A DNA stretch of 64,000 nt from Candidatus Gemmiger avistercoris (GCA_019116705.1 DXBF01000061.1:1-64000); one strand, 5' to 3'. Shown: positions 40,939 to 51,342, counted from the first letter of the stretch. Notes: a model not told the origin generated them from the sequence alone. Made by a program: numbers and translations.

Positions 40939-41814
40939 TTACCGCACCTCCCCCTTCTGTTTGGCTTCCAGCGCCCTGCGGATGGTCTTGACCGCGTAGG
41001 GGATGGTGTAGACGTCGGTGGGGATGTCCAGCCCCATCTGCCGCAGTTTTAAGAAGATCTGGGTGACCTGCGGCACCGAAAGCCCCAGTTCCAGCAGTTC
41101 CCTGGCGCGGGCAAAGACGTTTTCCACCGTATCGTACATGGCGACGCCCGCCTTGTGCAGCACCAGCACCCGGTTGGCATATTTGGCGATATCCTCCATC
41201 GAATGGCTGACCAGCAATACCGTGATGCCGGTAGCCTCGTGGTAGGCCTTGATCTGGCCCAGGATGGCGTCGCGGCCCTCGGGGTCCAGGCCCGCGGCCG
41301 GTTCGTCCAGCACCAGCACCCGGGGCTGCATGGCCATGACCCCCGCGATGGCCACCCGGCGTTTCTGCCCGCCGGACAGTTCAAAGGGGCTTTTTTCCAG
41401 CAGTTCGCCGCTCAGGCCCACAAAGGCCGCCGCCTGTTTGACCCTGCGCTGGATCTCGGCCTCGTCCAACCCCATGTTGCGGGGGCCGTAGGCGATGTCT
41501 TTGGCGCAGGTCTCCTCAAACAGCTGGTATTCGGGGTACTGCATGACCAGCCCCACCAGAAAGCGGAAGGAGCGCAGGTCCGCGCCGGGGGCCCACAGGT
41601 CCTTGCCGTCCACCAGCACCCGCCCTTCGGTGGGGCGGTTCAGCCCGTTGAAATGGCTGATGAGGGTGGACTTACCGCTGCCGGTGGAGCCGATGATGCC
41701 CACGAAATCCCCCTCCTCGATGGAGAAAGAGACGTCGTCCAGCGCGGTGGTGGCGTCCGGCATACCGGGGTTGTACACATATTTCAGATGTTCCACGCGA
41801 ATGATCTCTGACAC
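40939..41814 (-). CDS. ecfA2: Energy-coupling factor transporter ATPase
   Basis: GSTGSGKSTLISHFNGL, FELSGGQKRRVAIAG, VLVLDEPAAGLDPEGR. Confidence 0.93.
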   Translation of the reverse strand: MSEIIRVEHLKYVYNPGMPDATTALDDVSFSIEEGDFVGIIGSTGSGKSTLISHFNGLNRPTEGRVLVDGKDLWAPGADLRSFRFLVGLVMQYPEYQLFEETCAKDIAYGPRNMGLDEAEIQRRVKQAAAFVGLSGELLEKSPFELSGGQKRRVAIAGVMAMQPRVLVLDEPAAGLDPEGRDAILGQIKAYHEATGITVLLVSHSMEDIAKYANRVLVLHKAGVAMYDTVENVFARARELLELGLSVPQVTQIFLKLRQMGLDIPTDVYTIPYAVKTIRRALEAKQKGEVR

Positions 41815-41904
41815 GATACTTTCCTTTCCCGCGGGATACCGCCCGGCCCCTTCCGGCCGGTGCCGTTCCCGCCTTGCTGGGTGCCGGCGGCAAGGGCCGG
41901 CCTT

Positions 41905-42750
41905 TCAGTCCTTCAAGAGTTTATACAGTTCCTCGGCGCAGCGTTCCGGCGTGATGACGTTTTCCGGCATGGCGATGCCTGCCTTGACCAGTTCATCCCG
42001 CAGTTCCGCCGCCTGGGGCACGTCCAGGTGGTAGCTGTGCAGGCGTTCGGTCTGGCTGAACACCTGTTCGGGGGTTCCCTCCATCACCACGCGGCCCCCG
42101 TTCATGACCAGCACCCGGTCGGCCTGGGCGGCCTCCTCCATATAATGGGTGATGGCGACGATGGCGATGCCCGCCTCCCGCAGATGGCGGATGGTGCGCA
42201 TGACCTGGCCGCGGCCGTGGGGGTCCAGCATGGCGGTGGCTTCGTCCAGCACCAGGCAGTCCGGCCGCATGGCGATGACGCCCGCGATGGCGACGCGCTG
42301 TTTCTGCCCGCCGGAAAGTTTGTAGGGGGCGCTGTCCCGCTTTTCGTAGATGCCCGCCAGCTTCATGGCCTCGTCCACCCGGGTACGGATCTCCTCGGGC
42401 GGGACGCCCAGATTCTCCGGCGCGAAGGCGACGTCCTCCTCCACGATGGTGGCCACGATCTGGTTGTCGGGGTTTTGAAAGACCATCCCCACCTTCTGGC
42501 GGATGTCGTAGAGGTGTTCTTCGCTGCGGGTATCCATCTCTTCCACATAGACGGTGCCGGTCTCGGGCAGCAGAATGGCGTTCAGGTGTTTGGCCAGCGT
42601 GCTTTTGCCGCAGCCGTTGGCCCCCAGCACCGCCACGAATTCGCCGCGGCGCAGTTCCATGCTGACGCCGTCCACCGCGTAGGCGGGCTGGTCGGGGTCG
42701 TAGCGGAAGCGTACATCCTGCACGCGGATCATCGGAGTTTCAGTAGGCAT
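41905..42750 (-). CDS. ecfA1: Energy-coupling factor transporter ATPase
   Basis: GANGCGKSTLAKHLNA, YKLSGGQKQRVAIAG, CLVLDEATAMLDPHGR. Confidence 0.93.
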   Translation of the reverse strand: MPTETPMIRVQDVRFRYDPDQPAYAVDGVSMELRRGEFVAVLGANGCGKSTLAKHLNAILLPETGTVYVEEMDTRSEEHLYDIRQKVGMVFQNPDNQIVATIVEEDVAFAPENLGVPPEEIRTRVDEAMKLAGIYEKRDSAPYKLSGGQKQRVAIAGVIAMRPDCLVLDEATAMLDPHGRGQVMRTIRHLREAGIAIVAITHYMEEAAQADRVLVMNGGRVVMEGTPEQVFSQTERLHSYHLDVPQAAELRDELVKAGIAMPENVITPERCAEELYKLLKD

Positions 42751-42753
42751 GGA

Positions 42754-43617
42754 TCATTTCTCCCAAATAGCCGTCGCGCCGCAGGGCACGACGCCGCCGG
42801 TCGCGGATACGGGCAACCCGATCTCGTCACAGTGGGTATGCCCGCCGTGGACCGGGCAGAGCGTGGTTTTGACGATGTATTCCATCACCGCCGGACTCAG
42901 GCCCTCGGTGTAGGAATTGACGGCGAAGAACAGCGGGTCGTCGGTGAGCACCTGCGCGGTCAGGGCGATCAGGTCGTAGACGTTGTCCTCCAGCTTCCAG
43001 ATCTCGCCGCCGGGGCCGCGCCCGTAGCTGGGCGGGTCCATGATAACGCCGTCGTAGCGGCTGCCGCGGCGGATCTCCCGCTGCACGAACTTGGTGCAGT
43101 CGTCCACGATCCAGCGGCAGGGCCGGCCGGCCAGACCGCTGGCGGCGGCGTTCTCCCGCGCCCAGGCCACCATGCCCTTGCTGGCGTCCACATGGGTCAC
43201 GCCAGCCCCGGCCGCCAGGCAGGCCAGGGTGGCGCCGCCGGTGTAGCCGAACAGGTTGAGCACCTTGACGGGCCGTCCGGCTGCGCGGATCTTCTCGCGG
43301 TACCAGGCCCAGTTGACGGCCTGTTCCGGGAAAACGCCGGTGTGCTTGAAGCCGGTGGGACTGACGACGAGGGTCAGGTCCTGCCAGTGGATCTGCCATT
43401 TCTGAGGCAGTTTTTTGTGGTAGTCCCAGCGGCCGCCGCCCTTGGCGGAGCGGTAGTAGACCGCGTCGGCCCGCCCCCACAGGGGGCTGGTCTCGGCGTT
43501 TTTCCAGATGACCTGCGGGTCGGGGCGGATCAGGATCGTGCTGCCCCAGCGCTCCAGCCGGTTGTGGTTGGTAGCGTCCAGCAGTTCGTAATCCTGCCAG
43601 CTGTCGGCAGGGCGCAT
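42754..43617 (-). CDS. Class I SAM-dependent (rRNA) methyltransferase
   Basis: VLNLFGYTGGATLACLAAGAGVTHVDASKGMVAWARENA, IMDPPSYGRGPGGEIWKLE. Confidence 0.87.
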   Translation of the reverse strand: MRPADSWQDYELLDATNHNRLERWGSTILIRPDPQVIWKNAETSPLWGRADAVYYRSAKGGGRWDYHKKLPQKWQIHWQDLTLVVSPTGFKHTGVFPEQAVNWAWYREKIRAAGRPVKVLNLFGYTGGATLACLAAGAGVTHVDASKGMVAWARENAAASGLAGRPCRWIVDDCTKFVQREIRRGSRYDGVIMDPPSYGRGPGGEIWKLEDNVYDLIALTAQVLTDDPLFFAVNSYTEGLSPAVMEYIVKTTLCPVHGGHTHCDEIGLPVSATGGVVPCGATAIWEK

Positions 43618-43646
43618 AGGCGGTTCTCCTTTCAAACATTCCCGTT

Positions 43647-45221
43647 TCAGCGGGGCGGGTCCTCCTCCAGTTTGACCACCAGAATGTCGTCAAACTTCTT
43701 TAAGGAGCCTTCCTCCGGATAGACCGGCATCTCGGAAAATTCCTCACTGTCCAGGATCGCGTGATATTCATCAGTGCTGACTTCCCCGATCCACAGACCG
43801 TGGTAGTCATAAATATAATGTTTCCAGTTGCCCAGGACGCCGGAAGTCCCGTCCCAGAAAACCATGTTTTTTGTGTAGGCGCTCTTGTCGAACAGAAAGT
43901 TGAACTCCTGTGCTTCCGACTCGTCCGGCAATCCGGCGATCAGCACCCTGGAGTCTGCCGTGTAGGCCGGGTCGTTGAGGACCCGTGTCAAAATAGCGTC
44001 CGTCAAAGTATCGACGTAGCGGTAAGCCATCGCCACCGTCTGGTAGGTAGCGTAGCAGACCACCGTGCTCAGCCAGCACACCAGCACGGCCGCCGCACAA
44101 GCGCCGAACCGCACCAGGTTTTTCCACCATTTGGGCCCAACTTCCCGTTCCGCCAGCGCCAGCGCGAAGGGGACCATCATCTGCATCGGATGGCTCATCA
44201 GCGTGTTGATCGTCCCGGGCACGACCACGTCCACCAGGTTGATCGCCAGCGGCAGCAGCAATGCCAGCACCGCCATAACGGCTGCCTGCCATTTTTTCCG
44301 GCGCACCAGGCGCAGCCACCCTAAAAACAACAGCACGCCTGCGCCCAGCAGGAGCAGCAGCAGCGCTTTGCCTGTATGATTGGGTCCTTTGGTAAAGTAG
44401 GCGATGAAATCTCTGTATGCCTGCGCCACGCCCTGCATCAGATTTGCCGCCAGACTGCCGGCGCCGAAACTGCTTAGCCCACCCTTGCTGGAAAGCGCCA
44501 CATCATAGCGCCGGATCTCGATCTGCAAAATGGCAAAATACAATCCGCCGCCCAGCAGCCCCATGGCAGCCGCCCTGGCAAACCGCCGGCCGATCTGGCC
44601 CAGCGGCATTTCCGCCGCGCAGTCCAGCAGCAGCGTCATAACCACCACGCCAGCCGCAAATCCGACCCAGGCCTGGTAGCCGCCGAGCCCCAGCGTCAGG
44701 CAAAGCACGGCCAGGACGATCTCCGGCGCACCGGGATGCGCCAGCACCAGGTAGGCGGCCAGCACCGTCATGACCATGCTGAAGCCATAGCTGTATGCCA
44801 CATGAATCACAAGGTTCTGCTCGATCACCGAAGGCGCCACAAGCAGCGACAATGTTGCCAGCACCAGGATCGCTTTGCTGCGGATCTTCCACAGATCCGC
44901 CAGCAGCAACACCGTAAAAGCGGTACAGACCGCATTGAACGCCACGAACAGCGCCGGCATGACCACATTGGCCCCGATGGCGCTGAGGTAGCGCATCAGC
45001 CAGCGGCCGATCGAAAGCGCCCAGCGCTGGTTCCAATAATAGTACAGCCCCTCGTTGGTGCCATCCGGACTGGTATAGCCATGAAGCACAAACAGAGCAT
45101 GGCACAGAAACATTCCGATCAGCGCCGCCTTGAGCACCAGCCCCGCACGAAGCCGAAAGTTCTGCAAACTCGGGGTCCACTGTTCTTTTTCACGCCGCAG
45201 CCATTCTGCCATAGCGCACAC
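43647..45221 (-). CDS. GtrII-like glucosyltransferase domain membrane protein
   Basis: SPDGTNEGLYYYWNQRWALSIGRWLMRYLSAI and many TM helices. Confidence 0.75.
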   Translation of the reverse strand: MCAMAEWLRREKEQWTPSLQNFRLRAGLVLKAALIGMFLCHALFVLHGYTSPDGTNEGLYYYWNQRWALSIGRWLMRYLSAIGANVVMPALFVAFNAVCTAFTVLLLADLWKIRSKAILVLATLSLLVAPSVIEQNLVIHVAYSYGFSMVMTVLAAYLVLAHPGAPEIVLAVLCLTLGLGGYQAWVGFAAGVVVMTLLLDCAAEMPLGQIGRRFARAAAMGLLGGGLYFAILQIEIRRYDVALSSKGGLSSFGAGSLAANLMQGVAQAYRDFIAYFTKGPNHTGKALLLLLLGAGVLLFLGWLRLVRRKKWQAAVMAVLALLLPLAINLVDVVVPGTINTLMSHPMQMMVPFALALAEREVGPKWWKNLVRFGACAAAVLVCWLSTVVCYATYQTVAMAYRYVDTLTDAILTRVLNDPAYTADSRVLIAGLPDESEAQEFNFLFDKSAYTKNMVFWDGTSGVLGNWKHYIYDYHGLWIGEVSTDEYHAILDSEEFSEMPVYPEEGSLKKFDDILVVKLEEDPPR

Positions 45222-45229
45222 GTCCTTTC

Positions 45230-46600
45230 TTATTCGGCGAGGATGCGCTGGCGGATCATATCGGCGATGCGCTCGGCGCTGGTCTGGATGGCGGCTTCGT
45301 CCTCGCCCTCCACCATGACGCGGATCTTGGGCTCGGTGCCCGACACGCGCACCAGCACGCGGCCCATGCCCATCAGGCTCTGCTGCTGGCTCTCGATGAA
45401 GCCCGCGATATATTCATCCTCCTTGTAGGCCTGCTTCTGTTCCTTGTTGGCCGTGAGGTTGATGAGCACCTGGGGGAACTTGGTGTATACCGCGTTGAGG
45501 CCGCTCATCTTTGTAGCGGGGTCTGCCGCCCGCTTGCGGGCCAGGACTTTGAGCAGCTTGCCGGCGGTCAGTTCGCCATCGCCGGTGGTGGAATGATGCA
45601 GGAAGATCACGTGGCCGCTCTGCTCGCCGCCGATGGCGTAGCCGCAGGCGCGCATTTCTTCCAGCACGTAGCGGTCGCCCACCGCCGTGCGGGCCGTTTC
45701 GATGCCCAGGGCCTCCATATGCTTCATGAAGCCCAGGTTGGACATCACGGTGACCACCACCGTGTTGCCGTCCAGGCGGCCCCGCTCTTTCATGTCCGCG
45801 CCCACCAGGGCGATGATCTTGTCGCCGTCCATCTCGGCGCCGTTCTCGTCGCAGGCCAGGCAGCGGTCGGCGTCGCCGTCAAAGGCGATGCCGCAGTCGT
45901 AGCCGCCCTCTCTGACCGCCGCTTCCAGCGCTTCCAGGTGGGTGGAACCGCAGCCGTCGTTGACCGAAACGCCGTCCTGCTTGGTGCCCATAAAACCGCA
46001 CTCGCAGCCCAGGCGAGGGAAGAGTTTCTGGGCCGTGGCCGCCGACGCGCCGTTGGCGCAGTCGAACAGCACCCGCAGGCCGGTGAGGTCGGCGTCGATG
46101 TGCTCCTGCAGGAAGTCCACATAATCATCCAGGCCCGTGCGGCACATATGGATACGGCCGATGTCCGCGCCTTCCGCCAGGCGGATATCGGCGCAGTTGT
46201 TGAACACGTGGGCCTCGATCTGGTTTTCCACTTCATCAGGCAGCTTGTAGCCGTCGCCTTTGAAGATCTTGATGCCGTTGAACTCCATCGGGTTGTGGGA
46301 CGCCGAGATCATGATGCCTGCGTCGGCATTGTATTTGCGCACCAGGTAGGCCACGCCGGGGGTGGGGATCACGCCCAGCAGTTCCACGTCGGCGCCCACG
46401 CTGCACAGACCGGCGGCCAGCGTGGATTCCAGCATGTCGCCGGAGACCCGGGTGTCCTTGCCGATGAGGATCTTGGGGCGGTGGCCGTCCAGCCGGGTGA
46501 GTACCGCCGCGGTACCGCGGCCGATCTGCAGCGCCAGTTCGCAGGTCAGGTCCTTGCCCGCCACGCCGCGGACGCCGTCGGTTCCAAACAGTTTGCCCAT
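45230..46600 (-). CDS. glmM: Phosphoglucosamine mutase
   Basis: MGKLFGTDGVRGVAG, MISASHNPMEFNGIKIF, IAFDGDADRCLACDE; start reassigned to ATG at 46600. Confidence 0.97.
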   Translation of the reverse strand: MGKLFGTDGVRGVAGKDLTCELALQIGRGTAAVLTRLDGHRPKILIGKDTRVSGDMLESTLAAGLCSVGADVELLGVIPTPGVAYLVRKYNADAGIMISASHNPMEFNGIKIFKGDGYKLPDEVENQIEAHVFNNCADIRLAEGADIGRIHMCRTGLDDYVDFLQEHIDADLTGLRVLFDCANGASAATAQKLFPRLGCECGFMGTKQDGVSVNDGCGSTHLEALEAAVREGGYDCGIAFDGDADRCLACDENGAEMDGDKIIALVGADMKERGRLDGNTVVVTVMSNLGFMKHMEALGIETARTAVGDRYVLEEMRACGYAIGGEQSGHVIFLHHSTTGDGELTAGKLLKVLARKRAADPATKMSGLNAVYTKFPQVLINLTANKEQKQAYKEDEYIAGFIESQQQSLMGMGRVLVRVSGTEPKIRVMVEGEDEAAIQTSAERIADMIRQRILAE

Positions 46601-46743
46601 AGTATCAGTTCCTTTCGTTGTCGGTGTTTCCGTCATCTTTTCTATTGTATGCCGCGCCGGTACGGGGCGCACAGGCAAGAAAAATGGGTCGCGGGATCTG
46701 AAATTCGTTTCCGCCGGCGGACAGGCGCCGGCAGAAACGCCGC

Positions 46744-47796
46744 TCAAAACATACTCTGCTGGCCGTCGTCCTCCTCCATGCGGCGGGGCACCGCCATGTG
46801 CAGGTGCTCGTAGGCCAGCCGGGTCACGCAGCGGCCGCGCGGGGTGCGGGTCAGCATGCCCATCTGCATCAGGTACGGCTCGCAGATGTCCTCCAGCGTG
46901 ACGCTCTCCTCCCCCAGCGCCGCCGCCAGCGTTTCAAGGCCCACCGGCCCACCGCCGTACATCTCGATGATGGCGCGCAGCAGGCTGCGGTCCAGTTCGT
47001 CCAGGCCCATGGCGTCGATGTCCATCCATTTGCGGGCCTCGACGGCCGTCTCCCCGTCGATGGTGCCGTCCCCCTGCACGGTGGCAAAGTCCCGCACGCG
47101 CTTGAGCAGGCGGTTGGCGATACGCGGCGTGCCGCGGCTGCAGCGCGCCAGTTCCAGCGCCCCCTCCCCGGTGATGGGGATGCCCAGGATGCCCGCGCTG
47201 CGGGTGATGATCTGCGCCAGTTCGCGGGGGCTGTACGGTTCCAGCTTGAGCAGGATGCCGAAGCGGTCCCGCAGGGGGCCGGTGAGCTGCCCGGCCCGGG
47301 TGGTGGCGCCGACGAGGGTGAACCGGGGCAGGTTGATGCGGATGCTCTGGGCGCTGGGGCCCTTGCCGATCATGATGTCCAGCGCGTAATCCTCCAGCGC
47401 CGGGTAGAGCACCTCCTCCACCTGGCGGGAAAGGCGGTGGATCTCGTCGATGAACAGCACGTCGCCTTCCTGCAGGTTGGTGAGCAGGGCGGCCAGGTCG
47501 CCGGGTTTCTCGATAGCCGGGCCCGAGGTGATGCGGATCTGCACACCCATCTCCTGGGCGACGATGCCCGCCAGCGTGGTCTTGCCCAGGCCCGGCGGGC
47601 CGTAGAGCAGGATGTGGTCCATGGGCTCGCCGCGCTGCTGCGCCGCCCGCAGGTAGACCCGCAGGTTGCCCTTGGCTTTCTCCTGCCCGATATAGTCCTC
47701 CAGCGTTTTGGGGCGCAAACTGACTTCTTCCGCGTCGGCGGGCAAGGCGTCGGGGCTGACCAGGCGGCTGGGGTCCACGGTATATTCCTGATTCAT
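46744..47796 (-). CDS. ruvB: Holliday junction DNA helicase RuvB
   Basis: [51 protein letters not shown]. Confidence 0.97.
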   Translation of the reverse strand: MNQEYTVDPSRLVSPDALPADAEEVSLRPKTLEDYIGQEKAKGNLRVYLRAAQQRGEPMDHILLYGPPGLGKTTLAGIVAQEMGVQIRITSGPAIEKPGDLAALLTNLQEGDVLFIDEIHRLSRQVEEVLYPALEDYALDIMIGKGPSAQSIRINLPRFTLVGATTRAGQLTGPLRDRFGILLKLEPYSPRELAQIITRSAGILGIPITGEGALELARCSRGTPRIANRLLKRVRDFATVQGDGTIDGETAVEARKWMDIDAMGLDELDRSLLRAIIEMYGGGPVGLETLAAALGEESVTLEDICEPYLMQMGMLTRTPRGRCVTRLAYEHLHMAVPRRMEEDDGQQSMF

Positions 47797-47811
47797 GGTG
47801 TGTTCCCCTCC

Positions 47812-48417
47812 TTACTGTGCGCGCGAAAGGCTGCGCAGCGCCACTTTGATAATATCCTGTACGGGCAGGGTCTCGTCCACCTGGGCCACGGCCGCCGCCG
47901 CGTCGGAGGGCGTGTAGCCCAGGCTGACCAGGGCCGCCACCGCCTGGGCGGGGGCCGAAGCGGGCGGCGCGTCCGCCAGCGAAACGCCGGCAAAACCGGC
48001 GCCTGCGGCCAGCCCCTTGCCGACCTTGTCTTTCAGTTCCAGCGTGATGCGCTGGGCCAGCTTGGGGCCCACGCCCGACGCCTTGGTGAAGGCTTTATGG
48101 TCGCCGGAGGACGCCGCCAGGGCGATCTTTTCGGGGGTCATGACCGAGAGGATGGCCAGACCCGCCTTGGGCCCCACGCCGGTGACCGCCGTGAGCATCT
48201 TGAAGCAGTCCCGCTGTTCCTCGGTAGCGAAGCCGTAGAGGGCGATGTCGTTCTCGCTGACGTTGAGCACGGTGTAGACCGTTCCCTCCTGGCCGGGGGC
48301 AGGCAGGGCCTCCCCGGTGGTGGCGGGGATCTGTACCGCGTAGCCCACCCCGCCGCAGCTGATGACGGCGGTATCCAGTGTTTTTTTCAGAATTTTGCCG
48401 GTCAGGCAGTAGATCAT
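47812..48417 (-). CDS. ruvA: Holliday junction DNA helicase RuvA
   Basis: MIYCLTGKIL, LLTAVTGVGPKAGLAILS, ASGVGPKLAQRITLELKDK (ORF-frame motifs). Confidence 0.95.
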   Translation of the reverse strand: MIYCLTGKILKKTLDTAVISCGGVGYAVQIPATTGEALPAPGQEGTVYTVLNVSENDIALYGFATEEQRDCFKMLTAVTGVGPKAGLAILSVMTPEKIALAASSGDHKAFTKASGVGPKLAQRITLELKDKVGKGLAAGAGFAGVSLADAPPASAPAQAVAALVSLGYTPSDAAAAVAQVDETLPVQDIIKVALRSLSRAQ

Positions 48418-48455
48418 GGTTCGTTTCCTCGCAATTCAAAGGGCGGGCACGGCGC

Positions 48456-48971
48456 CTATCGCGGCTGTGTGCCCATCAGGCGGCTGCGGCTGCAGTGGCA
48501 GTGGGCAATGGCCATGCCCAGGGCGTCGGCGGTATCGTCGGGCTTGGGGATCGCGTCCAGGTGCAGCATCAGACGGGTCATTTCCTGGATCTGCTTCTTG
48601 ACCGCCTTGCCGTACCCGGTGATGGCCTGTTTGACCTGCATGGGCGTGTATTCGTAGATCGGCACGCCGCACTGGCCCGCCGCCAGCAGGATGACGCCGC
48701 GGGCTTCCGCCACGCCGATGACCGTGGTCTGGTTGTGCTGGTAGTACAGCTTCTCGATGGAGAGGGCCTCGGGCTGATACCGGCGGCAGATATCCAGTAC
48801 GGAATCGTAGATCTCTGCCAGACGCCGCTCAAACGGGGTGTCCTTTTCGGTCAGGACCGCGCCGTAGCCCACGGGGGCGAAACGGTTGCCCATGTATTCG
48901 ACCACGCCCCAGCCCACGATCGCGTAGCCGGGATCGATGCCCAATACCCGCAACTTCCTACACCTCCCCAC
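48456..48971 (-). CDS. ruvC: Crossover junction endodeoxyribonuclease RuvC
   Basis: VLGIDPGYAIVGWGVVE, LSIEKLYYQHNQTTVIGVAEARG. Confidence 0.96.
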   Translation of the reverse strand: MGRCRKLRVLGIDPGYAIVGWGVVEYMGNRFAPVGYGAVLTEKDTPFERRLAEIYDSVLDICRRYQPEALSIEKLYYQHNQTTVIGVAEARGVILLAAGQCGVPIYEYTPMQVKQAITGYGKAVKKQIQEMTRLMLHLDAIPKPDDTADALGMAIAHCHCSRSRLMGTQPR

Positions 48972-49095
48972 TTTAACCGATATAGTATATCACAATTTTA
49001 AAAGCGCGTCCACCATTGCCGGTGGCGTTTGCCCCCGGTTTCGGGGCCGGACGGCCGGTTTTTTCAAAAAATTCAAACTTTTTTGGGAAAAGGGC

Positions 49096-49124
49096 TTGAT
49101 TTTTTTTCGCGGATTTGGTATTAT
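49096..49124 (+). promoter_or_regulatory. tRNA-Val promoter (TTGATT-N17-TATTAT)
   Basis: -35 at 49096-49101, -10 at 49119-49124. Confidence 0.7.
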
Positions 49125-49145
49125 AGTGTGCGTCGCGAGACACAT

Positions 49146-49221
49146 GGACGGTTAGCTCAGCTGGTAGAGCATCTGCTTGACGTGCAGGAGGTCACAGGTT
49201 CGAGTCCTGTACCGTCCACCA
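49146..49221 (+). tRNA. tRNA-Val (anticodon GAC), CCA encoded
   Basis: GGACGGTTAGCTCAGCTGGTAGAGC...TTGACGT anticodon loop...GGTTCGAGTCCTGTACCGTCCACCA. Confidence 0.96.
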
Positions 49222-49230
49222 AAATGAGAA

Positions 49231-49261
49231 AACGGGGATGGAAAACCATCCCCGTTTTTTT
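49231..49261 (+). terminator. Terminator after tRNA-Val
   Basis: aacggggatgg-aaaa-ccatccccgttttttt. Confidence 0.9.
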
Positions 49262-49332
49262 GTTTCACAGAACTTTTCTCACTGTGCCGGCCCGAAACGG
49301 CGAAACGCGCCGGAGCCCCGCCCTGTACACGC

Positions 49333-49361
49333 TTGCCATTTAATGGAGCGGGAGTTATAAT
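49333..49361 (+). promoter_or_regulatory. Promoter for lipoprotein gene (TTGCCA-N17-TATAAT)
   Basis: -35 at 49333-49338, -10 at 49356-49361. Confidence 0.65.
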
Positions 49362-49403
49362 AGTAGAACCATTCACCAAAATACGCACAGGAGGAGCAAC
49401 CGC

Positions 49404-49946
49404 ATGAAAAGAGCACATGTCACCTTTTTGGCTGCCTGCGTTTTGTGCGCGGCGTTCCTGGCCGGATGCGGCGGGCAGACCGCCGGTCCCGGGCAAGCCT
49501 CGTCCGCGCCGCCGCAAAGCGCAGCAGCGAGCGTAAGCGAACCGGCGCCGTCCGCCGCAGAGGACGCCGCCGCAGAAAGCGCCGCGGCCGGCGACGCTCC
49601 TGATACTGCGCTTTCCGGCGCACTGCAGGAGGAAAACCTGGCCCCGGCCGGGGAAACGTCCCCCGATTCCGGCCCCGCATCCGCCGCCGCTCAGACCGCC
49701 TATGGCAGCGGCCGCTGGTACGTCTATGCCGAACGGGAAGGCAGCAGCTTCCCGGATACGCAGGAACTGCAATTTCAGGACGGCAAACTGGTCCTGCATT
49801 TTTATTCACTGAATGATTACGGCAAGGGCGGTTATGGGGAAGGCTGCTCCGACGAGCTGCAATTCTCGCCCTACGCGCAGAATACGCTCGAGGAAGCGAT
49901 GGCCCAGCTGGAAAGCGAGGGCTACACCGTTACGGTACAGCAGTGA
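49404..49946 (+). CDS. Small lipoprotein with Ala/Ser/Pro-rich linker
   Basis: MKRAHVTFLAACVLCAAFLAGCGG lipobox; AGGAGG-like SD. Confidence 0.7.
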   Translation: MKRAHVTFLAACVLCAAFLAGCGGQTAGPGQASSAPPQSAAASVSEPAPSAAEDAAAESAAAGDAPDTALSGALQEENLAPAGETSPDSGPASAAAQTAYGSGRWYVYAEREGSSFPDTQELQFQDGKLVLHFYSLNDYGKGGYGEGCSDELQFSPYAQNTLEEAMAQLESEGYTVTVQQ

Positions 49947-50001
49947 TCGCGTGTCTGGCCGGGATGCGTGATCCGGGGCAGCATGCGGGGAGGTTTTTAC
50001 G

Positions 50002-50664
50002 ATGTTTGCATGGCACAATGACGATGAACTGTTCGCGCTGATGAAGGAGCGGCTGTATACGCCGGTGGTCGGCGACATCCTGGACGCCATGGGCTACGCC
50101 CACCAGTTCCTGCCCGCCGGCATCCATCCGCTGCGGGACGATATGAAGATCGCCGGGCGGGCCTGCACCGTGCTGGAATGCGACGTGTTCGAACCGCAGA
50201 AAAAGCCCTTCGGGCTGTTGACGGAGGCGCTGGACCAGCTGGAGAAAAACGACGTATACATTGCCACCGGCGCGCACAACAGCGCGCTGTGGGGGGAACT
50301 GCTGACAGCGGCCGCCCGCAAGCGCGGCGCGGTGGGCGCGGTACTGGACGGCTACACGCGGGACACCCCGCAGGTGCTGCAGCAGAATTTCCCGGTGTTC
50401 GCCCGGGCGCGCTGGGCCCAGGATTCGAGCATCCGCACCAACGTCATTGATTTCCGCTGCACCATCGAGATCGGCGGCGTGACGATCCACAACGGCGATC
50501 TTGTATTTGCCGACATGGACGGCGTGCTCATCATCCCCCGCGAAGCCGCCGGGGAATGTCTGGAAAAAGCGCTGGAAAAGGCCGCCGGGGAAAAACTCGT
50601 GCGCCGCGCCATCGAGGAGGGCATGTCCGCCACTGAGGCGTTCCGGAAGTTCGGCATCCTGTGA
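50002..50664 (+). CDS. RraA-family protein (demethylmenaquinone methyltransferase-like fold)
   Basis: [51 protein letters not shown]. Confidence 0.88.
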   Translation: MFAWHNDDELFALMKERLYTPVVGDILDAMGYAHQFLPAGIHPLRDDMKIAGRACTVLECDVFEPQKKPFGLLTEALDQLEKNDVYIATGAHNSALWGELLTAAARKRGAVGAVLDGYTRDTPQVLQQNFPVFARARWAQDSSIRTNVIDFRCTIEIGGVTIHNGDLVFADMDGVLIIPREAAGECLEKALEKAAGEKLVRRAIEEGMSATEAFRKFGIL

Positions 50665-50687
50665 CCGCGCCCCCATAAACAGCAAAA

Positions 50688-50723
50688 AGCCGCCCGGCCC
50701 TGCTTGCGCAGGGCCGGGCGGCT
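50688..50723 (-). terminator. Terminator after hsp20
   Basis: 16-bp perfect stem agccgcccggccctgc-ttgc-gcagggccgggcggct; T-run on minus strand. Confidence 0.88.
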
Positions 50724-50761
50724 GCGTTGCGGGCGGTCAGGCCGCCGTACACGCGCTGCGG

Positions 50762-51202
50762 TCACTCAATGGCGATGAGCCCCTTCTGTGCAGGCAGCTG
50801 CGGCGCCGCCTTGGGCAGATGGATCTTCAGGATGCCATCCTCAAATTTCGCCGAGATCTCCTGCTCGGCCACCTGATCGCCCACATAGAAGCTGCGGCTG
50901 CAGGCGCCGGCATACCGCTCACGGCGGATATAACGCCCGTCCTTGTCCTGGTCATCTTTGTCCAGGCCCTTGGCTGCCTGGATTGTCAGGTAGCCCTGGT
51001 CCAGTTTCAGGCTGATCTCATCCTTCTTGAAGCCGGGCAGGTCGATATCCAGTTCATAGGCGTTGTCCGTCTCGCGCACATCCGCCCGCATCAGATTGCG
51101 GGCATGTTTGCCGTACAGCGGATCGCGGCCCTGGAAAAACGGGGTCAGCGCATCGTCAAACCATTCATCAAACAAATTTTCACCAAAAATGCTAGGCAAC
51201 AT
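50762..51202 (-). CDS. Hsp20/alpha-crystallin family small heat shock protein
   Basis: DVRETDNAYELDIDLPGFKKDEISLKLDQGYLTIQA, GILKIHLPKA. Confidence 0.94.
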   Translation of the reverse strand: MLPSIFGENLFDEWFDDALTPFFQGRDPLYGKHARNLMRADVRETDNAYELDIDLPGFKKDEISLKLDQGYLTIQAAKGLDKDDQDKDGRYIRRERYAGACSRSFYVGDQVAEQEISAKFEDGILKIHLPKAAPQLPAQKGLIAIE

Positions 51203-51342
51203 AGGTCCTTACCTCCTATCATGATCGCAGGTCCGCCGGACTGCCGCGGGCCTGCACCTTTGCTACCTGTCCGCCCTGGGGCGGGCATTTTTGCTTTGAC
51301 CGTCCGGTCGGGCCGCCCGGCCTTTCCTTTCGATCTGATTCT

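Noticed and set aside
41815-41904. GC-rich hairpins between ecfA1 and ecfA2
   Set aside because: Short CCGGCC-type palindromes expected at this GC; no T-run or clear function.
41860-43722. 620-aa plus-strand ORF
   Set aside because: Antisense to ecfA1 and the methyltransferase gene.
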